Shown one piece after another: positions 52,048 through 59,707 of a stretch of DNA of 64,000 nucleotides. The number at the start of each line of letters is the position of its first letter. Positions within the stretch are counted from its first letter, which is position 1. The notes under the pieces are model-generated. The model was not told the DNA's origin. It did not search any database and saw nothing but the letters and a program-made list of their open reading frames with translations. The translations under genes and the position numbers were made by a program. The stretch spans positions 94,142-158,141 of the forward strand of contig CAJGCV010000001.1 of the NCBI GenBank assembly GCA_904501915.1, in the 5' to 3' direction. The DNA comes from an uncultured Akkermansia sp. (GTDB lineage Bacteria; Verrucomicrobiota; Verrucomicrobiia; Verrucomicrobiales; Akkermansiaceae).

Positions 52048-53016
52048 ATGAGCAGAATAACACTTCTTACAACGGTCATGGCGCTGGCCATGAGTACCCC
52101 CGCTCTTCTGGCAGATATTTCCCTGGGCTTCCCCCGCATGGCATCTGCCGGCGCGCAGGGCAACTGCGATATGATGGCTTCCAACACAGTGCTGGCTTCT
52201 TTTGTCGGCCTGCGTAATCTGACCGTGCAGCGTGTGGATCAGACCGACCCCGCCACCGTGCAGGTTGCTGTATTTGAAGTGACTGACAACCTGGCCTATC
52301 GTCGGTTCAACCGCTTTGCAGACGGACGGCTGGAGCCCGGTATGCAGTTCACGATTGCCATGAACAAGGAACTGCCCGGGCAGCCTGCCGAATATGTGGA
52401 TACCATTGCCACCATGCAACCGGGTGACCAGGTGGTTATGCGGGTAGACCACCTCTACCTGATGAATGGACAAGCTGGTGAATCCATCCGCACCTGCGCG
52501 CGACTTGCCCGTCGCAATGCCCCTGCTGCAGCCCCCTCCGCTAATACTGCCGCTATTCCGGCAGCGACTCCTGCCCCCCTGCCCATTCCCGGTGCCGTGC
52601 AGCAGCCCAATGGCATGCACATACAGATGAGCTCCCGCAGCTTCTCCATGACCACCGATGCCAACGGCCAGATGCAGACCGTGCAGACCAGCCAGGAATA
52701 CGACCCGGCCACGGGCCAGATGAAAACACGCATGATTATCAATGGCGTGGAGGTTGACCCCGTGACCCGTCAGCCGCTGGCTCAGGCTGTTGCACCGGCT
52801 CCCGCTCCGGTGAGCGAATCTCAGGCCCAGCAGGAAGCCGCCAATGATGAAGAAGACGACACCATCGTGGAGCACAACAACAACCCCGTGGTGCAACCCG
52901 GCGATAAAGCTCCTCTGCCCGCCGACATTGCCCCCACAGAGGTTCCTGCCAGCCCGGCTCCGGCCTCCACACCGCCTGCTCCTGAAGGCACACTCTCCGC
53001 TTCCGAGAACTTCTAA
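52048..53016 (+). CDS. Secreted protein with Pro/Ala-rich regions, unknown
   Basis: The product has 322 residues from ATG 52048; an upstream in-frame GTG at 52030 would only lengthen the signal peptide. The signal peptide ends near residue 24 (PALLA). A beta-rich domain of about 130 residues has one Cys near its start and one at its end, which could form a disulfide. A Pro/Ala linker, a second small domain (residues about 190-245, with YDPATGQMKTRMIINGVEVD) and a disordered acidic/Pro-rich tail follow. No family is recognised. A long terminator closes the gene. Confidence 0.68.
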   Translation: MSRITLLTTVMALAMSTPALLADISLGFPRMASAGAQGNCDMMASNTVLASFVGLRNLTVQRVDQTDPATVQVAVFEVTDNLAYRRFNRFADGRLEPGMQFTIAMNKELPGQPAEYVDTIATMQPGDQVVMRVDHLYLMNGQAGESIRTCARLARRNAPAAAPSANTAAIPAATPAPLPIPGAVQQPNGMHIQMSSRSFSMTTDANGQMQTVQTSQEYDPATGQMKTRMIINGVEVDPVTRQPLAQAVAPAPAPVSESQAQQEAANDEEDDTIVEHNNNPVVQPGDKAPLPADIAPTEVPASPAPASTPPAPEGTLSASENF

Positions 53017-53038
53017 TCAGCCCTTTATTCTCGCAACA

Positions 53039-53076
53039 AACAGCATCGTCTGATATTCAGACGATGCTGTTCCTTT
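53039..53076 (+). terminator. Terminator after the Pro-rich secreted protein
   Basis: AACAGCATCGTCTGA (53039-53053) pairs with TCAGACGATGCTGTT (53057-53071), a 15-bp arm with a 3-nt centre (some inner pairs open), followed by CCTTT. It separates two converging genes. Confidence 0.78.
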
Positions 53077-53092
53077 AACCAGTAGGGGAACC

Positions 53093-55123
53093 CTATTTAC
53101 CTTGCAAAACAGGCAGCATCTGCGGCATGAGACGCTCCAGCACACTGCAGGAACCTACGCCGGTGATATGATTACCGTCCTTGTAGACAATCACTCCATT
53201 ATCAATTGCATAGCAGAAGCCGCCGCTAAACATGCATTCAGCAGGATAGAACACACGGCAAAGCCCTTCAGCTTCGAGCTGCTGCAGCACCTGAATTTCC
53301 TTCTCAAAGCGCTCACGGAAAGCGATTTCCTTGCAAATATAATCCGGATTTTCTGCGTGGAGCGGCATTCCCTTGCGGGCTAACCATCGGGCATAATTCA
53401 ACACCTTGGAGCCCTGGAAATCAGGTAGCGGACCCATGAGCACCAGTTGCTTGCCGCAAGCCTTCACCTGGAGGCAGAACTCACGCAAAGCAGCAGCACC
53501 ATGCTCTATCGAGGCAGGAACAGGCCGCTTATCCCAATCCAGAGGAAGCCGGCGGATGCGGGTCCAGTACTGCGCCACTACCACAGTCTTAATATCATCC
53601 TTCTGACGCAACCAGCTTATAAAGGATTCACCCTTTTCTCGGTTGTAATAATACTGCTGAGTTATCGGCAGCACTTCGCGATTCCAGAAAGGAATCATAA
53701 TACTGGAGAGGTAGACCCCTGTGACATTATGACGACGGCTGCACTGGTCGAACCCGGCAAAGAATGCCTGGGCATGACTATCGCCCAGAAGCACATAGGT
53801 CGGGGGCTGATTCCGCGGACCAAGCCAGAGCAACGGGGTATCCAGAGCCCGATTTTTGCCAACTGCCATTGTATGCCAGCCTCCCTCATCCTGGTGATAC
53901 CGGGTATCCAGCCCCGCCATCACCGTCTTATCGTAACATGGAGTCCATTCGGTATACTTGGAAATATCAATCGCATTAACCTCGGCATTCCATATTTTCT
54001 GCAATCCACGGGTCGCATCGGCCACGCCACAGAGAGCCACGCCAGCCAGCCAGATACCAATAGCATGCTTACCCGGAATACGGCGTTTCTCCACACACCA
54101 CCAGAACACATACCCAGCAAGAATTGAGAGTAGGAGTATCACCAGAGAGGCACACAAATCTGGCGCATTCAGAGTGTATGCCCGATAAAAGACCAGAAGC
54201 GGCATGTGCACCAGATACACCGAAAAGGAAATACCACCCAGCCACTGAGTCACGGGGTTACTCAACAGGTGGTGCAGACAGCAATCCGGCATGTAGCGGA
54301 TGAGTAGAATCGTGCCCAGCACAACCAGGGGTGTCAGATTCATTGTTGTTATCCCGGAAAAGGTGGGCCATACTATCAACACCAGACCCGCCAGCGTTGC
54401 GGTAAAAGACTTCCAACGTTCCTGCCATGTGGGAAGCAGCAGCACCAGTCCACCCGCAGCAATTTCCCACAACCGGGGCAACGTATCGTAGTACGACACA
54501 AACTCCGCCGGGCCAAATTGCGGGGCACCCATAGCGACCAGAGCCATACGGATATTCCCGGCCTGATTCCACAGCAGGGAAAGCCCGGCTATCACACTGA
54601 TAACCAGAATCACAACACCCCGGCTCCTCTTCCGTACCAGGGCATATAACACATATGAAAGAGCAAATACCTGAATAGTCACTGCCAGATACCAGGTATG
54701 CAGATACGCATTGAGGGTGGAATCTTCAGCAAAATACCCGGCAGAACTGTCCATAAGCTGGTAGTTCGAATACCCAAGTAATGCCCCCAGACCCGTTTTG
54801 GCAATAGCGCGTATTTCCTTGTAGTCCATCACCCACATACAGGCCGCAAATGCCAGAACAATCATGATTGTCATCGGGGGAATCAGACGTAATGCCTTAC
54901 TCCGGGCAAAATCCTTCAGCGGATAGTCCGGGCGGCGGACATACCCGGCTATCAGGAAATAGCCCATGATGACCAGAAAGATATCAACACCAAAATATCC
55001 ACACGGAAGCACCGCCCATTCCGGAAGGTTTGAGTTGCACAGGGATATGTGAAACCAGACAACCAGCAAGATAGCGATTGCACGTAAACCTGCTACATGA
55101 GTGAGAAATTTGCTGCTAGACAT
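53093..55123 (-). CDS. Acyltransferase-3 membrane protein with C-terminal SGNH domain (OafA-like)
   Basis: The protein has 676 residues from ATG 55123; residues upstream in frame overlap the promoter. The N-terminal half has about ten transmembrane helices of the acyltransferase-3 family, beginning HVAGLRAIAILLVVWFH with the catalytic His in VVWFHIS and a GYFGVDIFLVIMGYF segment. The periplasmic C-terminal domain (from about residue 430) is an SGNH-type hydrolase. Its block I is YVLLGDSHAQAF, with Ser in GDSH, and the last block is VYKDGNHITGVG with the Asp/His pair. It probably O-acetylates a surface glycan. Stand-alone with its own promoter. Confidence 0.9.
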   Translation of the reverse strand: MSSSKFLTHVAGLRAIAILLVVWFHISLCNSNLPEWAVLPCGYFGVDIFLVIMGYFLIAGYVRRPDYPLKDFARSKALRLIPPMTIMIVLAFAACMWVMDYKEIRAIAKTGLGALLGYSNYQLMDSSAGYFAEDSTLNAYLHTWYLAVTIQVFALSYVLYALVRKRSRGVVILVISVIAGLSLLWNQAGNIRMALVAMGAPQFGPAEFVSYYDTLPRLWEIAAGGLVLLLPTWQERWKSFTATLAGLVLIVWPTFSGITTMNLTPLVVLGTILLIRYMPDCCLHHLLSNPVTQWLGGISFSVYLVHMPLLVFYRAYTLNAPDLCASLVILLLSILAGYVFWWCVEKRRIPGKHAIGIWLAGVALCGVADATRGLQKIWNAEVNAIDISKYTEWTPCYDKTVMAGLDTRYHQDEGGWHTMAVGKNRALDTPLLWLGPRNQPPTYVLLGDSHAQAFFAGFDQCSRRHNVTGVYLSSIMIPFWNREVLPITQQYYYNREKGESFISWLRQKDDIKTVVVAQYWTRIRRLPLDWDKRPVPASIEHGAAALREFCLQVKACGKQLVLMGPLPDFQGSKVLNYARWLARKGMPLHAENPDYICKEIAFRERFEKEIQVLQQLEAEGLCRVFYPAECMFSGGFCYAIDNGVIVYKDGNHITGVGSCSVLERLMPQMLPVLQGK

Positions 55124-55140
55124 ATGAAGATTCTTTTCGT

Positions 55141-55168
55141 ATTCTATAATGACAGATTGGAAAGTCAA
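55141..55168 (-). promoter_or_regulatory. Promoter of the acyltransferase-SGNH gene
   Basis: On the minus strand, TTGACT (55168-55163) and TAGAAT (55146-55141) are separated by 16 bp. The leader to ATG 55123 would be about 11 nt. It begins right after the infC terminator. Confidence 0.62.
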
Positions 55169-55171
55169 CAA

Positions 55172-55205
55172 TAAAAAGCTCCGGCAATAAAATACTCCCG
55201 GAGCT
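55172..55205 (-). terminator. Terminator after infC
   Basis: On the minus strand, AGCTCCGG (55205-55198) pairs with CCGGAGCT (55184-55177) over a 13-nt loop and is followed by TTTTTAT. It ends thrS-infC. Confidence 0.82.
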
Positions 55206-55233
55206 CTTGTAAACCGTGTGTGTAATGCAGGAA

Positions 55234-55902
55234 TTATTCCTCTCCCAGGTCGTCGGCAGCATCATATGCCTCAGACTCAGCATCGAAATCAGCTTCTTCG
55301 TACTTCTTGAATTTCTTGACACGCTGATTGGCAGGAAGCGGAGCCAGAACCATGGTAACGGTGTTGCCCGCAAGCTTGGCAGGCTGGTCTACCTGACCCA
55401 TGGTCTTCATATCTTCCACTACTTTGGCCATGACATCCAGTCCCAATTCGCGGTGAGCGTTTTCGCGATTGCGGAAGCGCAGCTGGAATCGCACTTTGTG
55501 CCCATGGTCAAGGAACTGCTCCGTGCGGGCCATCTTCACGTTATAGTCGTTAACGTCTGTGCCGACGCGGAGTTTCACCTCCTTCAACTTCGTAACCTTG
55601 GACTTATTGTTCTTCTGCAGCTTGGCCTGCATATACTTGTACTTGCCATAATCAATGAGGCGGCATACAGGCGGGTCTGCATTGGGAGCAACCTCTACGA
55701 GGTCAAGTCCGATTTCCTTGGCCTTGGCGAGAGCGTCGCGGGTAGCCATGACACCGAGCTGGTCACCCTGTGCGGTGACGACTCGGACCTTGGGAGCGCG
55801 GATACGGTCATTGACACGAATCTGCGGAGCTTTGTTAGCGCCTTTATCACGCTGAGCGCGATTATTGGCGTTGTTATTGTTGGTTTTCTGGGGGGCTGCC
55901 AC
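55234..55902 (-). CDS. infC: Translation initiation factor IF-3
   Basis: The protein has 222 residues from GTG 55902; no ATT, ATC or ATA codon precedes it in frame, unlike the rare AUU start of E. coli infC. An Asn/Gln-rich N-terminal extension of about 25 residues precedes the IF3-N domain (RVNDRIRAPKVRVV, GLDLVEVAPNADPPVCR, DYGKYKY). The IF3-C domain contains VKLRVGTDVNDYNVK and KVRFQLRFRNRENAHRELG. An acidic tail (about 20 residues, ending DDLGEE) follows. rpmI and rplT, usually next in the operon, are absent. IF-3 is of interest here because leaderless mRNA starts respond to it. Confidence 0.95.
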   Translation of the reverse strand: MAAPQKTNNNNANNRAQRDKGANKAPQIRVNDRIRAPKVRVVTAQGDQLGVMATRDALAKAKEIGLDLVEVAPNADPPVCRLIDYGKYKYMQAKLQKNNKSKVTKLKEVKLRVGTDVNDYNVKMARTEQFLDHGHKVRFQLRFRNRENAHRELGLDVMAKVVEDMKTMGQVDQPAKLAGNTVTMVLAPLPANQRVKKFKKYEEADFDAESEAYDAADDLGEE

Positions 55903-55978
55903 TTGTGTGTGTTCTTGGTTGTATTGCTAGCAGCTGCAGAGTGGCATACGGTCCACTCTGCACAGCTGCGAAAGGGGG

Positions 55979-57901
55979 TTACTGCTGTTCTTTTACTTCG
56001 GGCTGCAGAGCCGGGCGAATCAGGCGCTGCTTGATTTCCTGGTCGAGCGCTTCGATAAAGTCATCCACTGACATCGTGCCAATGACATCCAGCTCGCGGT
56101 GACGGATGGATACCTTGCCTTCCTCTGCCTCACGCTGACCTACTACAATCATGTAGGGCACGCGGTCGAGACGAGCATTGCGAATCTTCGCACCAATCTT
56201 ATCAGGGGCATCGTCGAGCTTCACGCGCACAAACCTGGAGGCAAGTTTAGCGCGCACCTGCTCGGCAAAGTCTGCCACCTTGTCGGAAATGGGCAGCACA
56301 CGCACCTGCTCAGGAGCAAGCCATGTGGGGAACTTGCCGGCAAAGTGCTCAATGAGCAGACCAGTGAAGCGCTCCATGGAGCCGAACGGTGCACGGTGAA
56401 TCATAACCGGACGGTGCGGCTTGTTATCTGCACCTGTGTAGGTGAGGTCAAAGCGTTCCGGCAGGTTGTAGTCCACCTGCACTGTGCCCAGCTGCCAGTC
56501 ACGGCCAATGACATCGCGCACGATGAAGTCAATCTTGGGACCATAGAAAGCGGCCTCGTTCTCTGCTTCAATGAAGTCGAAGCCTTCCTCACTGAGAACT
56601 TCTCGCAAAGCCTGCTCAGAGAGTTTCCAGTTCTCGACGGTACCTACATACTTCGAATCGCTGTAATTCTTATCGCGCAGGGAGAGGCGCACGCGGAAGT
56701 CGTTCATCTGGAGCGTTCCGAGAATGTGCTTCACAATACCGATGCACTGCTGAACCTCTTCCTTAATCTGGTCGGGGCGGCAGAAGATGTGGGCATCGTC
56801 CTGCGTGAAACCACGAACGCGGGTCATGCCGCCCAGCTCACCGCTCTGCTCCCAGCGGTACACGGTGCCGAACTCGGCCAGACGAACGGGGAGGTCGCGG
56901 TAGGAGTGCGGGTCATTCGCATAGATGCGGATGTGGTGCGGGCAGTTCATGGGCTTGAGCATGAAACCGCTGATGGTGCGGGTGTCAAGCGCGTTGAACA
57001 AATCTGCGCAGGATGCATTTTCGTCGCGCAGGCGCTTGAAGTCGTCCGGGTCCGGGATGGGCGGGAACTGGCTTTCCTTGTAGTGTTCCCAGTGACCGGA
57101 GGTCATGTACAAATCAAGCTTGCCGATGTTGGGAGTGAATACCTGGGAGTAGCCGATGCGGTCAAGCTCCTCGGTGATGAAGTCCTGCAGTTCACGGCGG
57201 ATGATAGCGCCCTTGGGTTTCCAGAGCACAAGCCCCTGACCGACCATTTCATCGATGGTGAAGAGGCCCATCTCACGCCCAAGGCGGCGGTGGTCACGCT
57301 TCTTGGCTTCCTCCAGGCGGGCAAGGTGTTCGTCCAGCTGGGTGCGGTTTGGGAAGCAGGTGCCGTAGATACGCTGCAGCCGGGGGCCACTGGCATCGCC
57401 CATGTAGTAGGCAGAAGCCACGCTCATAATCTTGAAGGCCTTACAGTTGCCGGTGCGGCCAACGTGAGGGCCTGCGCAGAGGTCAGTGAACTCGCCATTG
57501 CGGAAGATGGAAATTTCCTCACCTTCGGGGATTCGGTTCAAAAGATCCACCTTGAACTTGGAAGCCACCTCGCGGGGGCCACCGGCACCAAGCTCGCCGC
57601 TCTGAGCCATAGCCATGGCTTCATCACGAGTTACGGTAGTTCGTTCGAATGTCTGGTTTTCCTTGACGATTTTCTTCATCTCTGCCTCAATCTGCTCGAA
57701 TTCGGCAGTAGAGATGTTATGGTCAAGTTCAATGTCATAATAGAAGCCATTTTCAATGGCGGGGCCTGCAGCCAGCTGGGCCTGCGGCCAGATGCGGCAA
57801 ATGGCAGCGGCCAGCACGTGCGCACAGGAGTGGCGCAGACGCTCAAGGTCGCTTGCCTGGTTGCGTTCTTCCAGGGTCTTTCGTTCTTTCTGTTCAGACA
57901 T
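55979..57901 (-). CDS. thrS: Threonyl-tRNA synthetase lacking the TGS domain
   Basis: This class II synthetase has 640 residues. The protein starts almost directly at the editing (N2) domain: RLRHSCAHVLAAA, the HxxxH region, is near residue 24, whereas E. coli has it near 73 after a TGS domain. Catalytic motifs are LKPMNCPHH (zinc Cys320), YRWEQSGELGGMTRVRGFTQ and the motif 3 region PVMIHRAPFGSMERF. About 28 extra residues (FPPIPDPDDFKRLRDENA and following) lie before the zinc Cys. The anticodon domain is complete. A weak promoter lies upstream. infC follows 76 bp later. Confidence 0.94.
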   Translation of the reverse strand: MSEQKERKTLEERNQASDLERLRHSCAHVLAAAICRIWPQAQLAAGPAIENGFYYDIELDHNISTAEFEQIEAEMKKIVKENQTFERTTVTRDEAMAMAQSGELGAGGPREVASKFKVDLLNRIPEGEEISIFRNGEFTDLCAGPHVGRTGNCKAFKIMSVASAYYMGDASGPRLQRIYGTCFPNRTQLDEHLARLEEAKKRDHRRLGREMGLFTIDEMVGQGLVLWKPKGAIIRRELQDFITEELDRIGYSQVFTPNIGKLDLYMTSGHWEHYKESQFPPIPDPDDFKRLRDENASCADLFNALDTRTISGFMLKPMNCPHHIRIYANDPHSYRDLPVRLAEFGTVYRWEQSGELGGMTRVRGFTQDDAHIFCRPDQIKEEVQQCIGIVKHILGTLQMNDFRVRLSLRDKNYSDSKYVGTVENWKLSEQALREVLSEEGFDFIEAENEAAFYGPKIDFIVRDVIGRDWQLGTVQVDYNLPERFDLTYTGADNKPHRPVMIHRAPFGSMERFTGLLIEHFAGKFPTWLAPEQVRVLPISDKVADFAEQVRAKLASRFVRVKLDDAPDKIGAKIRNARLDRVPYMIVVGQREAEEGKVSIRHRELDVIGTMSVDDFIEALDQEIKQRLIRPALQPEVKEQQ

Positions 57902-57921
57902 ATCGTATTAAGTGAGCCCCT

Positions 57922-57950
57922 AATATCGCTTGTTTAAGCGCAATTTTCAA
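57922..57950 (-). promoter_or_regulatory. Possible promoter of thrS-infC
   Basis: On the minus strand, TTGAAA (57950-57945) and GATATT (57927-57922) are 17 bp apart. The leader to ATG 57901 would be about 14 nt. The -10 match is modest. Confidence 0.38.
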
Positions 57951-58003
57951 GCTTAATCAATGCCACCGGGGAGAAAATTTAATTTTTGTGTACCAAATTA
58001 CTG

Positions 58004-58882
58004 TTATTTACGGCGTTTGCGGAAGCCGGGCAGTCCCCCCTTAAGCGCGCGACGGTGTGTGCGGATGGCATTGAGCTTCACTTTCAGGCGGCGGAAGGGC
58101 GTGGCCAGCACATGCAGAATGCCAGCCGGTGTGGCATAGCTATGCGGAATCAGCGTCTGGTCGTAGCGGTCCGTATAGGTAACGGCAGAGCCGCTCACAT
58201 CAGACATGCCGTCGATGTGTATCACGAGGTCAGGCTGGATGGCATAGGTTTTAACCCCGGGAAGCTGGGCAGCCGTGTCTTTGTAGAACGTGTCAATGGC
58301 ACGGTGAATGGACATCCATTCCCAGATATTTTCCTCGGTCGGCATAAGTGCCAGCAAACGGTCATACATGCTTTCAGGGATGAGGTAGGCGAAGGTCGAC
58401 AATACGCCTTCCACCTGCCACAGGGCATGCTCCCCGGAGCGCTGCACACAGCTTCCATAGGGGGTCGGTCGGCTATACCCCAAATACAGCATATAGTCGC
58501 CTTTGGCATTATCCAGGGCATACTCGAACATGGTCAGAGCGTCCGGATGCCGGCCGGTCACCACGTCATCCTCCATGATGAGCACGTTGCGCCAGCCTTC
58601 TGCTTTGGCACGGGCAATAGCCCTGGCATGAGAAAGTGTGCAACCGCCAGCCCCACCCCAGTATGAAGCGCGTTCCATGGTGCGTTCCGTAAACCAAGGA
58701 GCCTTGCCGTATGTCGGAAGGGAGCGGCCCAGCACGGCGCTGAGGCGATGCACCTTATCAAGCGGCAGCGTTTCTGCATTGGCGGTCATGAACTGCTCCA
58801 TGCGTTCCTTGCTGGTATCAAGGTTGATGACAAGGATGCCGTCCACCTTATCCCATACCGGATGTAATTCAGGGTTACTCAT
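58004..58882 (-). CDS. Glycosyltransferase family 25 (LPS-type)
   Basis: The protein has 292 residues. GT25 hallmarks are GILVINLDTSKERME at the N-terminus, GGAGGCTLSHARAIARAKAEG and VLIMEDDVV with the metal-binding acidic motif. It ends in a strongly basic tail (KLNAIRTHRRALKGG), which may bind membranes. GT25 enzymes commonly transfer galactose or a related hexose to LPS or glycoprotein. It is the last gene of the nucleotide-sugar operon, 19 bp after the cupin, so its donor may be the product of that operon; that link is inference. Confidence 0.87.
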   Translation of the reverse strand: MSNPELHPVWDKVDGILVINLDTSKERMEQFMTANAETLPLDKVHRLSAVLGRSLPTYGKAPWFTERTMERASYWGGAGGCTLSHARAIARAKAEGWRNVLIMEDDVVTGRHPDALTMFEYALDNAKGDYMLYLGYSRPTPYGSCVQRSGEHALWQVEGVLSTFAYLIPESMYDRLLALMPTEENIWEWMSIHRAIDTFYKDTAAQLPGVKTYAIQPDLVIHIDGMSDVSGSAVTYTDRYDQTLIPHSYATPAGILHVLATPFRRLKVKLNAIRTHRRALKGGLPGFRKRRK

Positions 58883-58901
58883 AATTCACAGACTGGTCAT
58901 G

Positions 58902-59276
58902 TTAATCTAAACGGTCATAATCATCAGCAAAACGCTCTATATCTTCTTCGGAAAGAATCTTGCCGATTTGAACTTCTATTAAAGCCAGGGGGGCAGTTCC
59001 CTGGTTGCTGAGGCGGTGCAAACTGCCACTGGGGATAACGATGGATTCGCCCACGCTCAGGTGCATCACATTGTTATCACAACGGACTTTAGCCACGCCT
59101 TCCGTCACAATCCAGCGTTCGGTGCGGTGCTGATGCCGCTGCAGAGATATGCGACCACCTGGATACACCAGCAGTTTTTTAACAACAACGTGGGACTGCA
59201 AATCCAGCACCTGCCATTCCCCCCAGGGACGCGTGCCTTTCTCCCCAACATAATAGGTGATGCAAGATTCTTTCAT
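58902..59276 (-). CDS. Cupin, type II mannose-6-phosphate isomerase-like
   Basis: The protein has 124 residues, a single cupin like the C-terminal domain of bifunctional ManC/AlgA enzymes. Features are GTRPWGEWQVLD, KLLVYPGGRISLQRHQHRTE with the metal-binding HxH and Glu, and the second cupin motif in VGESIVIPSGSLHRL. It may isomerise a hexose phosphate or a related sugar phosphate. Its ATG overlaps the stop of the upstream nucleotidyltransferase (ATGA). Stand-alone versions occur in capsule and LPS clusters. Confidence 0.88.
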   Translation of the reverse strand: MKESCITYYVGEKGTRPWGEWQVLDLQSHVVVKKLLVYPGGRISLQRHQHRTERWIVTEGVAKVRCDNNVMHLSVGESIVIPSGSLHRLSNQGTAPLALIEVQIGKILSEEDIERFADDYDRLD

Positions 59277-59692
59277 TTCCCTAAATTCTGACGGATGCTT
59301 GTTGTGGAACGTTCTGGCAGAGAACCATGCGGTATGCGGGAACTCGTAATATAACGTATTCCCTTGCTTTCAACAAATGCTTTTTTCTCATCGCTTGTCC
59401 CGTCTGCATTCACGAAGAATATATCTGGCTTCACTTCATCCAGCAATGGCGCAAAGTCTAATATCTTCCCGGTATCCGGACCAATGTATACGGCCTTGAC
59501 ATAGCGGATGGCTTCGAGCATGTATTTCCGTTCATCTTCGCTGTACATCGTCTTTCGGTTCTTCAACGCCATGACGGTGGCATCCGAACCGATAGACACA
59601 TACACATCACCATAGGAAGCCGCTTCTTCAAGAAAAGCGATATGCCCACTATGGAGCACATCAAAGCAACCAGATACAAATACTTTAGGCAT
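59273..59692 (-). CDS. Cytidylyltransferase-like nucleotidyltransferase (HldE C-domain-like)
   Basis: The protein has 139 residues. The HIGH-type nucleotidyltransferase signature is GCFDVLHSGHIAFLEEA (His14 and His17), with SERKY-like EDERKYMLEAI and the ending PERSTTSIRQ, similar to the STT/STS motif of HldE, TagD and ECT. It should transfer a nucleotide (CMP or AMP) to a sugar or polyol phosphate. It is a paralogue of the N-terminal domain of the neighbouring fusion protein, 15 bp upstream. The substrate is not determinable from sequence. Confidence 0.85.
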   Translation of the reverse strand: MPKVFVSGCFDVLHSGHIAFLEEAASYGDVYVSIGSDATVMALKNRKTMYSEDERKYMLEAIRYVKAVYIGPDTGKILDFAPLLDEVKPDIFFVNADGTSDEKKAFVESKGIRYITSSRIPHGSLPERSTTSIRQNLGK

Positions 59693-59707
59693 AGAGAGTA
59701 TAAGAGA

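Noticed and set aside
56099..57937. 612-residue open frame on the plus strand
   Set aside because: It is the mirror of thrS. The minus-strand frame has all ThrRS motifs, while the plus frame shows no family features.
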